Part shown: piece after piece, positions 27,004 through 35,995 of the stretch
How the letters are laid out: each line of letters opens with the position of its first letter
Position numbering within the stretch: the first letter of the stretch is position 1
DNA from: Salisaeta longa DSM 21114
GTDB taxonomy: Bacteria; Bacteroidota; Rhodothermia; Rhodothermales; Salinibacteraceae
Reading direction: 5' to 3'
Assembly (NCBI RefSeq): GCF_000419585.1
Contig: NZ_ATTH01000001.1
Span: 332,005-396,004 of the forward strand
Length of the DNA stretch: 64,000 nt
Program-made: the position numbers and the translations under genes
The notes under the pieces: model-generated
Told to the model about the DNA's origin: nothing
Seen by the model: only the letters and a program-made list of their open reading frames with translations
The model's database searches: none

Positions 27004-27650
27004 TGTGGGGATTGCCGCGTACCACAGGCATGACCTACGGCCCTCGCTTCGCTCCTCGCAATGACAAGAGGGGTGAAATGCAGAAACGATACGTGAGTGG
27101 TTCAGATGGCTGTTCGGACGGGTTTGGCCAACTGCACGCGCAACGCACAAAAAAGCAGTACCCTCCTTGTCATCGCGAGGGATGAACGCATGTGAATGGC
27201 GCGGGGGCCGGAGGTCATGCCCCTGGTGAGATCTCCATGTACGGGCAGGAGCGCCCCATTGCGGAGATTGCCACGTACCACGGGCATGACCTCACGGCCC
27301 TCGCCTTCGGCTCCTCGCAATGACAACAGGGAAAATGAAGGAGCGATACGTTGATGGTTCAGATGGCTGTTCCGGCGGGCTTGACCAACTGCACGCGCAA
27401 CGCACAAAAAAAGCAGCATTCTCCTTGTCATCGCGAGGACCGATCGTTAGAGAGGGACGTGGCGATCTCCATGTACGGGCAGGGGTGCCCCATTGCGGAG
27501 ATTGCACCTACGGCATGACCTAAAGCCTCCCACGCTCACTTCGTTCGCTCGCAATGACAAGAGGGATGAAATGCAGAAATGCTATGTTAATGGTTCAGAT
27601 GGCTATTCGGACGTGCATGGCCAAGCCACCTCCTTCAAGATGACCAAGAC
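27004..27650. repeat. Array of composite intergenic repeats, modules A and B
   Basis: Two modules alternate. Module B (27167-27326 and 27425-27560, plus a right half ending at 27067) has 14-base inverted ends, TTGTCATCGCGAGG and CCTCGCAATGACAA, and an inner inverted pair GGCGATCTCC / GGAGATTGC. Module A (27068-27166, 27327-27424, and a partial copy from 27561) is about 98 bases with GGTTCAGATGGCT and ACTGCACGCGCAACGCACAA. I see no coding region here and no transposase. The same modules recur at 53980-54430. The whole gap 26804-27898 between genes holds only this array and its flanking direct repeats. Confidence 0.75.
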
Positions 27651-27678
27651 CGCTGTATCAAACTTGTTCATTCGTACT

Positions 27679-27777
27679 GACGCCGGTCAGGGGTGATTTG
27701 CAAAATGAAGATGCCATGCCCCGGAAGGACGACCTAACTTTGAGTCGCGCAGGCCGGATTACGATTACGCATGCGAT
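27679..27777. repeat. Direct repeat, right copy, flanking the repeat array
   Basis: Starts GACGCCGGTCAGGGGTGATT and ends GCATGCGAT. It is the same-orientation partner of 26851-26950. The sequence beyond it up to the next gene (27778-27898) shows nothing I can name. Confidence 0.7.
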
Positions 27778-27898
27778 TATCCTGCGTGCGTACGGCGGCC
27801 TTGCATTTGTTTAGGCGTTCCCTCATCTTTCCTTCATGATAGATCACTTGCAAAAGAGCAACTTTGGCTGCGTGCCGAATGTGCTTGAGGCGGGAAGT

Positions 27899-29062
27899 AT
27901 GCGAAGGCAAGACGACTGGATCGCGTGGATCGTTGGGCTTTGCGGCGTCATGCTCATGTCCGCAGGGGGGCTCACAAGCCGGGTGAGCTGCGCGCAGCCC
28001 ATCCCGGGCGATCCGTCTGCGCCCAGTGACGCGGCCTGGGTCGATCTTACAGGTAACCGGGGTGAGCTTCTCCTTTCAACCGCGCTGTTGGGTGCAACCG
28101 AAGGCTTCTTGTTGTACACGGCGCTCGCGCCAAACATGCCAGCGGAGCAGTCGGTCGATTTCTGGTTTCCGGCTTCGATGACCGCGGGGGCCGCGCTGGG
28201 CAGCGTGCTGCCGGCCTACTTCACGCGCAACACCCCCATTGCGGATGCTACGCCGGTTTTTGCGGGGTTTGGAGGACTACAAGGCTACCTGCACAGCCTT
28301 CAGTTCATTGGCATCGTTCGTCCCGATCAGCTGACCCGTGGGCATGCCGCGTTGGCGTTTGCGATGGGCGGCGTAGAAGCTGCCGCCGGCTACTGGATCG
28401 GCCAGCGCGTGGGGTGGTCGAGCCCGCGGGCACGCCTGGCAGCCACGAGCGGCCTGTTTGGCAACGCGCTGGGCGTGGCGGCCGGGTTTGGGATGGTGCC
28501 GGATGCGACCGTGCGTCGCATTGGGACGAGCAGCATGCTGGGTTCTGTTGCCGGATGGTATGGCGGGGCGGTGTTGGGGCGGCACGTGTCGTTTACCGCG
28601 GGCGACGTTGACTTTTACCGATACATGGGCCTTGTGGGTGCTAGTACGGCCGCAGCGGCGTTGTACGAGGGCGCGGGCGGCTTCCACTCGTCGGGCCGCA
28701 CCGTTGCGCTGGGGCTCCTGGGCGGCACCCTGGCCGGACTCGGTACCGGGACGCTCTCGGCGGCCACGCACGATTTGTCACAGCGCGATTCGAGGCTTCT
28801 TGCCCTCGGGGGATTTGTAGGCGGGCTCGTTGGCGAGCTGGCCGTCAGCCCCGGTATCGAAACGTCCCGCGCGTCTGTGGTGGCTGCGGCGATCGGCCAA
28901 CTGGCGGGCGTCGGGTTGACGTACGTTGTGCTTCGGCCCGCCCGAGCAACGGGCAGCCGCTCCGCTTCGTCGTCCGCATCGGTGTCGTGGGGCATCGTCC
29001 CGTACTGGGATCGGGGTGCGGAAGCCGTGCGGCCCCAAGCACAGCTCTCGGTGCAATTTTAG
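27899..29062 (+). CDS. Hypothetical Gly-rich membrane-associated protein
   Basis: 387 aa from the ATG at 27899; an ATG at 27836 would add 21 residues before the signal-like segment. The N-terminus has RR followed by a hydrophobic stretch (WIAWIVGLCGVMLMSAGG) and SCAQ, a likely signal peptide. The rest is built of repeated small-residue helices rich in Gly and Ala, such as GLFGNALGVAAGFGMV, MLGSVAGWYGGAVLG and ALGLLGGTLAGLGTG, like glycine-zipper segments. I do not recognise a family. The protein ends VRPQAQLSVQF, a possible outer-membrane type end. Confidence 0.6.
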   Translation: MRRQDDWIAWIVGLCGVMLMSAGGLTSRVSCAQPIPGDPSAPSDAAWVDLTGNRGELLLSTALLGATEGFLLYTALAPNMPAEQSVDFWFPASMTAGAALGSVLPAYFTRNTPIADATPVFAGFGGLQGYLHSLQFIGIVRPDQLTRGHAALAFAMGGVEAAAGYWIGQRVGWSSPRARLAATSGLFGNALGVAAGFGMVPDATVRRIGTSSMLGSVAGWYGGAVLGRHVSFTAGDVDFYRYMGLVGASTAAAALYEGAGGFHSSGRTVALGLLGGTLAGLGTGTLSAATHDLSQRDSRLLALGGFVGGLVGELAVSPGIETSRASVVAAAIGQLAGVGLTYVVLRPARATGSRSASSSASVSWGIVPYWDRGAEAVRPQAQLSVQF

Positions 29063-29130
29063 GCCCTGTATCAAAACCGTTTCGGCACTGCATCAGGGCT
29101 GGGGGCAGTACCACCTCCCGCTGTAGGCTC

Positions 29131-29170
29131 GCTTCGATGTTCATTTTTGGGCTAGGTCCAAAAACGAAGC
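29131..29170. other. Hairpin in the leader of the aspartate kinase gene
   Basis: The inner stem TTTTTGG/CCAAAAA (7 bp, loop GCTAGGT) is stacked on an outer stem GCTTCG/CGAAGC (6 bp) with a one-sided bulge. It lies 68 bases after the previous stop and 135 bases before the kinase ATG. No T tract follows on either strand, so it is not a standard terminator. It could be a leader structure. Confidence 0.4.
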
Positions 29171-29304
29171 AGCAGCACCTCACGCCACGGGTCTGCTGTC
29201 TTGTTGCCTTTTTGTACCAACCCCGCAGGGCCGTACGTTTGGAACATGAGCCAAAAAAGCGCGGTTGTGCTCACGCCGCGCACTTGTCACCCACCCAACC
29301 GCGT

Positions 29305-30282
29305 ATGTCGTCTGCCGCATCGAAGCCGCTCGTCGTTCTCAAGTTTGGCGGCTCGTCGGTGGGCACGCCCGCGCATTTCCGTAACGTTATCGACACGGTG
29401 ACGTGGACGGCCGAATCGGCGCGTGTGGTTACGGTGGTATCGGCGCTGTCGATGGTCACGCGGCAGCTCTCCAACGCGCTGGAGAATTTTGTGGCACGTC
29501 CCGATGACCCCGCGGGCCGCGCGATGGTGCAGGAGCTGCTGGATGCCCTCCGCGAACGCCACACCACCCACGCCGAGGCCCTCCTCTCGTCCGACGCCCA
29601 AGAGGCCTACGGGGCCCGCTTAGACGACCAGCTGGCGGAGCTACGCGACACGTTTGGGCGCATCGCCGCCGAGGGGTTTTCGCCGGCCGGGCGCGACGCC
29701 GTGCTCTCGACCGGCGAGCAGCTGGCCGTCCCAATGGTTACGCTGGCGCTGCGCGACCGGGGGCATGTGGCGCCGTTTTGCGACGCGACGGCCCTTCTGC
29801 ACACCGACGCCTCATTTGGCGCGGCCGCCGTAGACCGCGACGCCACGGCCGAGGCGGTCCGGCGCTGGTACGCGGGGCTTGCGTCGCATGCCCTGCCGGT
29901 GCTGGCCGGGTACATCGGGCGGGCGCCGGATGGCCGCACCACCACCCTCGGCTTTGAAGGCAGCGACTACACGGCCTCGCTGCTCGCGGCCCTCCTGAAC
30001 GCCACGTGCCTCACGCGGTTTACCGACGTCGACGGCCTCTACACCGCCGATCCGGGCACCAACCCCGATGTCGAGCGGCTGGAGCGCCTCTCGATGGAGC
30101 AGGCGTTTGCCATGACGGAGTCGGGGCACCTGGGCATGCACCCCAAAACGCTGCGCCCGCTGGCCGAGGCCGGGGTGCCCATGCAAGTGCGCAGCATCCG
30201 CAATCCGCGGGCCGCGGGTACGCTCATTGTGCCCAAGGGCGTGGAGGAGGTGCATCCGCTGCCGCCGATAGAGGCCGCGTAG
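29305..30282 (+). CDS. lysC: Aspartate kinase lacking an ACT domain
   Basis: 325 aa amino acid kinase that makes aspartyl phosphate, the first step to lysine, threonine and methionine. The start motif is VLKFGGSSVGTP. The nucleotide loop TTLGFEGSDYTASL replaces the usual GRGGSD by GFEGSD. The aspartate region reads TRFTDVDGLYTADP. Normal LysC proteins are 400-450 aa with two C-terminal ACT domains for feedback control. Here the protein ends soon after the kinase core (PMQVRSIRNPRAAGTLI), so allosteric control by lysine or threonine is likely absent. The ATG at 29305 fits the core; a longer in-frame reading upstream is not conserved. asd follows after 58 bases. Confidence 0.9.
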   Translation: MSSAASKPLVVLKFGGSSVGTPAHFRNVIDTVTWTAESARVVTVVSALSMVTRQLSNALENFVARPDDPAGRAMVQELLDALRERHTTHAEALLSSDAQEAYGARLDDQLAELRDTFGRIAAEGFSPAGRDAVLSTGEQLAVPMVTLALRDRGHVAPFCDATALLHTDASFGAAAVDRDATAEAVRRWYAGLASHALPVLAGYIGRAPDGRTTTLGFEGSDYTASLLAALLNATCLTRFTDVDGLYTADPGTNPDVERLERLSMEQAFAMTESGHLGMHPKTLRPLAEAGVPMQVRSIRNPRAAGTLIVPKGVEEVHPLPPIEAA

Positions 30283-30340
30283 GGCACCTGATCATCAGCG
30301 CCTTCGTTTCTTCGTTCGTTCGCTTTCCCCCTTTGGATCT

Positions 30341-31393
30341 ATGCATTCGTTTTCTGTTGGCATTCTCGGTGCCACCGGCGCCGTAGGACAGACCTTCGTT
30401 CGCTTGTTGGCCGATCATCCCTGGTTTACGATCGGCGCTGTAGCGGCGTCTGAGCGCTCGGCGGGCCAAACGTACCGCGCCGCGACCAATTGGCTGAGCG
30501 GGCGGCCCATGCCCGAAGCGGTGGCCAACCTCACCGTTCAGCCCACCGAGCCCGCGGCGCTATCCGACTGCGATTTTGTGTTTTCGGGCCTTAGCTCCAG
30601 CGTAGCGGGCGAGATAGAGCAAGCGTTCGCCCGTGCGGGCCTTCCGGTGATCTCCAACGCAAAAAATTACCGGATGCACGACCGCGTGCCGCTCCTCATT
30701 CCGGAGGTAAACCCGGACCACGTGGGGCTGATCGACACGCAGGACTGGGGCGATAGCGGCGGCTTCATCGTCACCAACCCGAACTGCTCAACGGTGGGCT
30801 TGGTGTGCGCGCTGCGGCCGCTGGTGGATGCGTTTGGGGTGGAGACGGTGCAGGTGACGATGCTGCAGGCTCTCTCCGGCGCAGGCTATCCGGGGGTGCC
30901 GTCGCTCGACGCCCTCGCCAATGTGGTGCCGTACATTGGCGGCGAGGAGGATAAGCTGGCCACCGAGCCGCGCAAGCTGCTGGGCACGTTTGACGGCACG
31001 TCGGTGGCGCCGGCTACGCTCACCGTGAGCGCGCAGTGCAACCGCGTGCCGGTGCGCAACGGGCACCTGGGCTGCGTGTCCATTTCGTTCGCGCAGCCGG
31101 TGACGGCCGAGGCGGTGGCCGACGCCCTGAAGACGTACACGTCGCCCCTGGCCGACCGACACCTGCCCTCACAAGCCGATCCATTCATTCAGGTGTTGGA
31201 GGCGCCGGATGCGCCGCAGCCGATTCGCCACGCCAAGAGTGGAAAGGGCTTTACCGTGTCGGTGGGGCGCATTCAGCCGTGTGCGGTGCACGACGTAAAG
31301 TTTGTGGTGCTGTCGCACAACACCGTGCGCGGAGCCGCGGGCGGCGCGGTGCTCAACGCCGAGTTGCTCGCCGACGAAGGCTATTTGACGTAG
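30341..31393 (+). CDS. asd: Aspartate-semialdehyde dehydrogenase
   Basis: 350 aa NADP-dependent enzyme that reduces aspartyl phosphate, the step after aspartate kinase. The N-terminal nucleotide motif is VGILGATGAVGQ. The catalytic Cys is in TNPNCSTVGLV, and the late motif SHNTVRGAAGG contains the conserved region near the C-terminus. The sequence pattern (LIPEVNPDHV, TNPNCST) is of the archaeal/fungal-type branch of the enzyme. It follows lysC and is cotranscribed with it by position. Confidence 0.94.
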   Translation: MHSFSVGILGATGAVGQTFVRLLADHPWFTIGAVAASERSAGQTYRAATNWLSGRPMPEAVANLTVQPTEPAALSDCDFVFSGLSSSVAGEIEQAFARAGLPVISNAKNYRMHDRVPLLIPEVNPDHVGLIDTQDWGDSGGFIVTNPNCSTVGLVCALRPLVDAFGVETVQVTMLQALSGAGYPGVPSLDALANVVPYIGGEEDKLATEPRKLLGTFDGTSVAPATLTVSAQCNRVPVRNGHLGCVSISFAQPVTAEAVADALKTYTSPLADRHLPSQADPFIQVLEAPDAPQPIRHAKSGKGFTVSVGRIQPCAVHDVKFVVLSHNTVRGAAGGAVLNAELLADEGYLT

Positions 31394-31410
31394 CACGTTT
31401 GGCATGGCGA

Positions 31411-31453
31411 ACAAAAAAGCGAAAGGCCCAACGGAGCACATCCGTTGGGCCTT
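31411..31453 (-). terminator. Rho-independent terminator after tRNA-Gln
   Basis: A perfect 13 bp stem (AAGGCCCAACGGA with TCCGTTGGGCCTT) with a 5 base loop. On the minus strand the stem is followed by CGCTTTTTTG, a six-T tract, so it ends the tRNA-Gln transcript. It may also act on asd, which ends 29 bases to the left. Confidence 0.85.
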
Positions 31454-31468
31454 CAGACATGGTGCACG

Positions 31469-31544
31469 TGGCTGCCCCGGATGGATTCGAACCATCAGCC
31501 TTCCGGTCCAGAGCCGGATGCTCTGCCAATTGAGCTACGGGGCA
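31469..31544 (-). tRNA. tRNA-Gln (CUG)
   Basis: A full cloverleaf on the minus strand: acceptor TGCCCCG/CGGGGCA, D-arm TAGCTCAATTGGCAGAGCA, anticodon stem TCCGG/CCGGA with loop CTCTGGA (anticodon CTG), and T-arm GGTTCGAATCC. The 3' CCA is encoded at 31469-31471. The discriminator base is G, as usual for tRNA-Gln. Confidence 0.95.
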
Positions 31545-31632
31545 AGAGAGTGCTGCCTTGCATCGTGCAGCGCGTGCAATCACGCAGCGCGCGGGCTGCA
31601 GCGATAAAACAGCACGCCGTCCAATGCAGCCG

Positions 31633-32451
31633 TTAGGGCGCCGGTTCCGAGGCATCGGGCGTGCCGGATGGATTGACAGGCGTTTCATCCCGGGCGAGCG
31701 CGTCTACGGCCTCCGGCGCGATGCCTCGCCAGGCAGCAACCTGCTCGATGATGCGAGCGCGCACCGTGCGTTGCAGCTGGCGGGCGTCCTCGGGCGCGTA
31801 GCCGCTGGTGTCAACGGCGGGCAGCACCTTTACGCGGATCTTTTGGGCGTCGGAGCGGAAGCGTAGGCTGTGTTTGGGCAGGGCGTCTTGCGTGCCATCG
31901 ATGGCGATGGGCAGCACCGGAACGCCGGCCTTGATGGCGAGGCGGAAGGCGCCATCCGCGAAGCGTTGTACGCGGCCGTCGCGCGAGCGCGTGCCCTCCG
32001 GAAAAAACATCACGCTGCAGCGTTGCTCCAGGTAGTTGCGGGCCTTCACCAGCACCTCGGCACGACTCTTTTTCTTGCGACGGTCAACCGCAATGTCGCC
32101 AGCCATGCGCAAGAGCCAGCCCGCAAACGGCAGCCGAAAGAGCTCGGCCTTGGCCACCCACTTCATCTCCCAGGGCACGCGTGCAATGATGGGCGGGTCG
32201 CCCTGCGACAGGTGGTTGCTCACACACACGTACGGGTGGCGCGGATCATCGGGGAAGGCCCCCGTGACGTCGATATCCCAAAAAGGGTTGACGTAGGTGA
32301 GCAGCCGCCCCAGGATACGCAGCGTGTAGCCCGTACGGTAGCGGGCCGGGTCGCGGTCAAACAGCCACACCACGGCGGTGATGGGGACCCACGCCACGAT
32401 GAGCGTGGCAATGGCAACCCAAACCCAAACAGACAGCAGAACTTCGCGCAT
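31633..32451 (-). CDS. plsC: Lysophospholipid acyltransferase PlsC
   Basis: 272 aa. Two N-terminal hydrophobic helices (residues ~3-45) anchor it in the inner membrane. The acyltransferase motif I is NHLSQGDPP (NHxSxxD), motif III is FFPEGTRSRDG, and motif IV is VPVLPIAIDGT. It makes phosphatidic acid from lysophosphatidic acid. The ATG at 32451 fits the membrane start; the longer reading upstream overlaps cdaA. It lies 26 bases after the cdaA stop on the same strand, so the two are probably in one transcript. Confidence 0.92.
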   Translation of the reverse strand: MREVLLSVWVWVAIATLIVAWVPITAVVWLFDRDPARYRTGYTLRILGRLLTYVNPFWDIDVTGAFPDDPRHPYVCVSNHLSQGDPPIIARVPWEMKWVAKAELFRLPFAGWLLRMAGDIAVDRRKKKSRAEVLVKARNYLEQRCSVMFFPEGTRSRDGRVQRFADGAFRLAIKAGVPVLPIAIDGTQDALPKHSLRFRSDAQKIRVKVLPAVDTSGYAPEDARQLQRTVRARIIEQVAAWRGIAPEAVDALARDETPVNPSGTPDASEPAP

Positions 32452-32477
32452 GATCGATGAGATAGCGTACAATAAAA

Positions 32478-33281
32478 CTATGCAGCCGCCCGCGCCGAGG
32501 CCCGCTTCGCCCCCGCCCCCTCGCCGGCCGCGAGCGCGTTGGTTAGGTGCGTGCGCAGCTCGTCGGGCGTAATGTTGGAGATGAGGGCGCCGTCGCGCGA
32601 GATCGAAATGTTGCTCGTCTCCTCCGACACCACCACCACAAACGCGTCGGTTTGCTCGGTAAGGCCCACGGCCGCCCGGTGGCGCAGCCCCAGCTGCGGA
32701 CTCAGTTTCATGCTGGTAGATACCGGCAAGATGCAACCGGCGGCCTCAACGCGGCGGTCGCCAATAATGGCCGCCCCGTCGTGCAGCGGGTTTTTGCCGT
32801 AAAAGATGGCCATGAGCAGGTCGCGCGATACCTCGGCATGCAGCGGCGTGCCCGTTTCGATGTAGTTGCGCAGGCCCGTCGACTGCTTCACCGCGATCAG
32901 GGCCCCCATCTGCTGGTTGCTGAGGGCCTCCACGGCGGCCACTATCTCCCGAATCATCTCTTGCTGGTCCGAAGTCCGCATCAGGCGACGCACCAGCGGG
33001 TTTTTGCCCAGCACCAGGAGCAGGCGCCGAATCTCGGGCTGAAAGATGATGATGAGCGCCAGCACAAACACCTGGTTGAAGTAGCTGAACACCGTGCTAA
33101 GCACCGTCATGTCCAGCGCCCACACCACCAGCTGCACGGCAAACAGCGCCCCCAGGCCCAGCGAGATTTGCACCGCAATGGTGCCGCGCATCAGCAAATA
33201 CAGCTGATACAGGATGAACGTCACGAGGGCGATTTCAATCACGTCGCCCACGCTAATTCGAATGATCTCGAAAAGGGTCAA
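32478..33281 (-). CDS. cdaA: Membrane diadenylate cyclase CdaA
   Basis: 267 aa. Three N-terminal membrane helices (residues ~10-80) lead to the DAC domain. The catalytic motif is PLHDGAAII and the ATP-binding RHR motif is in GLRHRAAVG. It makes the second messenger c-di-AMP, known to control potassium and osmotic balance in other bacteria, which fits a salt-adapted cell. The gene starts with TTG at 33281; I see no better start. It is divergent from uvrC with 82 bases between the starts. Confidence 0.93.
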   Translation of the reverse strand: MTLFEIIRISVGDVIEIALVTFILYQLYLLMRGTIAVQISLGLGALFAVQLVVWALDMTVLSTVFSYFNQVFVLALIIIFQPEIRRLLLVLGKNPLVRRLMRTSDQQEMIREIVAAVEALSNQQMGALIAVKQSTGLRNYIETGTPLHAEVSRDLLMAIFYGKNPLHDGAAIIGDRRVEAAGCILPVSTSMKLSPQLGLRHRAAVGLTEQTDAFVVVVSEETSNISISRDGALISNITPDELRTHLTNALAAGEGAGAKRASARAAA

Positions 33282-33363
33282 GGGCCGGTGGACCTGTGGA
33301 GAGTGGCGTTCGTGTATGCCTATAAGACGACCAATACGCTGGACGGTTCACACGCTTTCGCGC

Positions 33364-35262
33364 ATGGCTACACTGCTCGATTCGAAGCCGGAGGTTCTCC
33401 GCACAAAGCTCGACAACCTACCCACGCAGCCGGGCGTGTACAAGCACCTCGATGCCGGCGGCTCAGTGTTGTACGTGGGCAAAGCAAAAAACCTGCGGAG
33501 CCGGGTGCGCTCGTACTTTCACGACAGCCGCCCGCGCGACGGCCGCATTGCGATCATGGTGAAAAAGATCGCCGATGTGGAGGTCATCGTGACCGACACC
33601 GAGGTTGAAGCGCTCATCCTGGAAAACAACCTCATCAAAGAGCTGCAGCCGCGCTACAACGTCAACCTGCGCGACGACAAATCCTATCCGTACATCTGCA
33701 TCAAGAATGAGCGGTTTCCGCGCGTGTTTAAGACGCGCACCGTGCGCAAAGACGGCTCCACGTACTACGGGCCCTACACCGACGTCAAGCAGCTCAACCA
33801 GATGATGGACGCCATTCAGTCCATCTTTAAGCTGCGCACCTGCTCGCTCAACCTCGACCCCGAGCCCATCGCCGAGGGAAAATACGACGTGTGCTTGCAG
33901 TACCACATCGAAAACTGCAAAGGGCCGTGCGTAGGCAAGCAATCGGCCGACGACTATCAGCAGACCATCGACCAGGTGGAAACGCTCCTGAAGGGCCACA
34001 CGCAAGAACTGCAAGACCTACTGCGCGCCGAGATGGAGGCGCAGTCTGAGGCGCTCAACTTTGAGGAAGCCGCCCGCCTGCGCGACCAGATTGAAGCCCT
34101 GCAGACATACTCCGACCGCCAAAAAATCGTCAGCCAGGACTTTGTAGACCGCGACGTGTTTGCGCTCTTCACCGACCGCGACGAAGGCGTGGCCTGTGGC
34201 GTGGCGTTCGTGGTGCGCGAGGGCAAGATGATTGGCCGCCGCCACAAGTACATCCGCCGCATCGAGGGCCGCACCGATGCCGAGCTGATGCTCTCGTACC
34301 TGGAGCGCTTCTATGCCGAGGCCAGCGTCTTTCCCGAGGAGGTGTTGCTTTCCGTTGACCCCAACGCGCATCCCGCCCAAGACACCGTAGCGCTCGAAGC
34401 CCTGCTCCGCCAAGAAAAGGGGAAGCAGGTGCCCGTCAAGGTGCCGCAACGCGGCGAAAAGGCCAGCCTCGTACGTATGGCCACCTCGAATGCCAAGCTG
34501 TTGGTGAAGGAGTGGACGTTGCAGCGCATGAAGCGCGAGCGCGACCGGATTCCGCAATCCATCAAGGCGCTAAAAGAGCACCTGCGCCTCGACGCGTTGC
34601 CCCGCCGCATCGACGGCATCGACGTCTCGCACCTCGGCGGCACCGAGACGGTGGCCTCGTGCGTGGTGTTTACGGAAGGCACCCCGCGCAAAAGCGAGTA
34701 CCGCACGTACAAGATACGCTCGGTGGAAGACGGCCGCCCCGACGACTATCAGTCGATGCGCGAAGTGGTAGAGCGGCGGTACCGCCGCATGCTCGCAGAG
34801 GACGGTCCGTGGCCCGATTTGCTGATGGTAGACGGCGGCAAAGGACAACTGTCAAGCGCCGTGCAGGTGCTGAAGGACCTGGACGTGTACGGGAAATTTC
34901 CGGTGGTGGGCCTCGCCAAGCGGCTTGAGGAAGTGTTTGTGCCCGGCGACCGCGACCCGGTGCTGTTGCCCAAGGACAGCGTGGCGCTGCAGCTGCTGCA
35001 AAAAGTGCGGAATGAGGCGCACCGCTTTGCCGTGACGTACCAGCGCAAGCGCCGCAAGAAGAAGACGCTCACGTCGGAGCTGCTCGATATTCACGGCATC
35101 GGTGAGAAGACCGCGCAGAAGCTGCTGAAGGCATTTGGGTCGGTGCAGCGCGTACGGTCGGCCGATGAAGAGGCCCTTGCAGCGGTTGTGGGCCCCGCGA
35201 AGGCCGCCACCGTCCGCGCATACTTCGACGCGCCGCCGGAGCCCGCAGAGACGACCGCGTAA
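33364..35262 (+). CDS. uvrC: Excinuclease ABC subunit C
   Basis: 632 aa nucleotide excision repair endonuclease. The GIY-YIG domain is at the N-terminus (QPGVYKHLDAGGSVLYVGKAKNLRSR). The UVR domain follows at ~205-240 (LNFEEAARLRDQIEAL). The RNase H-like nuclease has DGIDVSHLGGTE and LLMVDGGKGQLSSA. Two helix-hairpin-helix motifs close the protein (LLDIHGIGEKTAQKLLKAFGSVQRV). The ATG at 33364 is the family start. It cuts on both sides of a lesion after loading by UvrAB. Confidence 0.96.
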   Translation: MATLLDSKPEVLRTKLDNLPTQPGVYKHLDAGGSVLYVGKAKNLRSRVRSYFHDSRPRDGRIAIMVKKIADVEVIVTDTEVEALILENNLIKELQPRYNVNLRDDKSYPYICIKNERFPRVFKTRTVRKDGSTYYGPYTDVKQLNQMMDAIQSIFKLRTCSLNLDPEPIAEGKYDVCLQYHIENCKGPCVGKQSADDYQQTIDQVETLLKGHTQELQDLLRAEMEAQSEALNFEEAARLRDQIEALQTYSDRQKIVSQDFVDRDVFALFTDRDEGVACGVAFVVREGKMIGRRHKYIRRIEGRTDAELMLSYLERFYAEASVFPEEVLLSVDPNAHPAQDTVALEALLRQEKGKQVPVKVPQRGEKASLVRMATSNAKLLVKEWTLQRMKRERDRIPQSIKALKEHLRLDALPRRIDGIDVSHLGGTETVASCVVFTEGTPRKSEYRTYKIRSVEDGRPDDYQSMREVVERRYRRMLAEDGPWPDLLMVDGGKGQLSSAVQVLKDLDVYGKFPVVGLAKRLEEVFVPGDRDPVLLPKDSVALQLLQKVRNEAHRFAVTYQRKRRKKKTLTSELLDIHGIGEKTAQKLLKAFGSVQRVRSADEEALAAVVGPAKAATVRAYFDAPPEPAETTA

Positions 35263-35351
35263 ACCACACGGCGCGCCCCAAACCAAACGAGGCCCGCCAG
35301 CAAACAAATTGCGGACGGACCTCGGGACGTTGCATATCATCAGCCGCATCG

Positions 35352-35789
35352 TCAGCGATGCAGGTTCAAGAGCACAGGTTGCTGCGCCTGAGCAGAACGC
35401 TTCGCAGCCGTGGCCAGCGCGGCGCGCGTTTTGGTACCAAGCGGCACGTCCAGCACCGGCGTCTGCGCATTGTGCGCCGACGCGCCGGCCGCGCAGGTGA
35501 CCGTGATGGACATGGGCGTGTAGATGCCGCTCGTTAGGAAGCTAACGAGCTGATTGACGAAGCTGAGCTGCGTCTCCACGCGGGCCACGCCGTTCGGGCA
35601 TTCCTCAGCAGCCTCAACCGTCGATGGAGGCACAAGCCCGTAAATCCAGCTGCTCGCGAACGGCTTCCTAATTTTCTTAGCTGACGGCTGCTTGCCAGTT
35701 GTGATGCTTGCATGATAGCAGCCCGTGAAAAGAACTGTGGACAGCACAAGAAGTGCTACCGATCGAATATACCGCATGTTATACCGCAT
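35352..35789 (-). CDS. Bor/Iss-like lipoprotein
   Basis: 145 aa. The signal ends in LFTGC (lipobox). The core from about residue 37 on (FASSWIYGLVPPSTVEAAEEC, FVNQLVSFLTSGIYTPMSITVTCA) matches the pattern of the phage lambda Bor and Iss surface lipoproteins, including the paired cysteines and the LxxFLTxGIYTP motif. In enterobacteria Bor/Iss help serum survival; the role here is unknown. The extra C-terminal 45 residues (SAHNAQTPVLDVPLG on) are not in Bor. The start is one of two ATGs 12 bases apart in the repeat ATGCGGTATA; 35777 is the other. Confidence 0.7.
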   Translation of the reverse strand: MRYNMRYIRSVALLVLSTVLFTGCYHASITTGKQPSAKKIRKPFASSWIYGLVPPSTVEAAEECPNGVARVETQLSFVNQLVSFLTSGIYTPMSITVTCAAGASAHNAQTPVLDVPLGTKTRAALATAAKRSAQAQQPVLLNLHR

Positions 35790-35995
35790 GTTATAGAAGG
35801 GGTAAAACGTTTGAGCTTGAGAACACCAAAAACATAGAAGATGCCTCATTAAATTGCAAGACCAAGCCGGGTGCGCTTTATGCAGTATGCACCAGACCAT
35901 GGGCCGCTGTGGCCATTCGCGGCCGATATACCTCCATGCCGTGCACGTTTTTCCTCCCTCCGCATGCGGGCAGAGCGGAAAATGTTCGCGGCCTC

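Noticed and set aside
27004-27650. CRISPR array
   Set aside because: The repeat units are about 100-160 bases, few and uneven, with no short regular repeats and unique spacers, and no cas genes nearby.
29063-29304. Lysine riboswitch in front of the aspartate kinase
   Set aside because: A hairpin is present but the conserved L-box core strings are not seen.
35289-35323. Bidirectional terminator between uvrC and the Bor-like gene
   Set aside because: GAGGCCCGCC and GGACGGACCTC pair with two mismatches and no T tract, so support is too weak for a feature.
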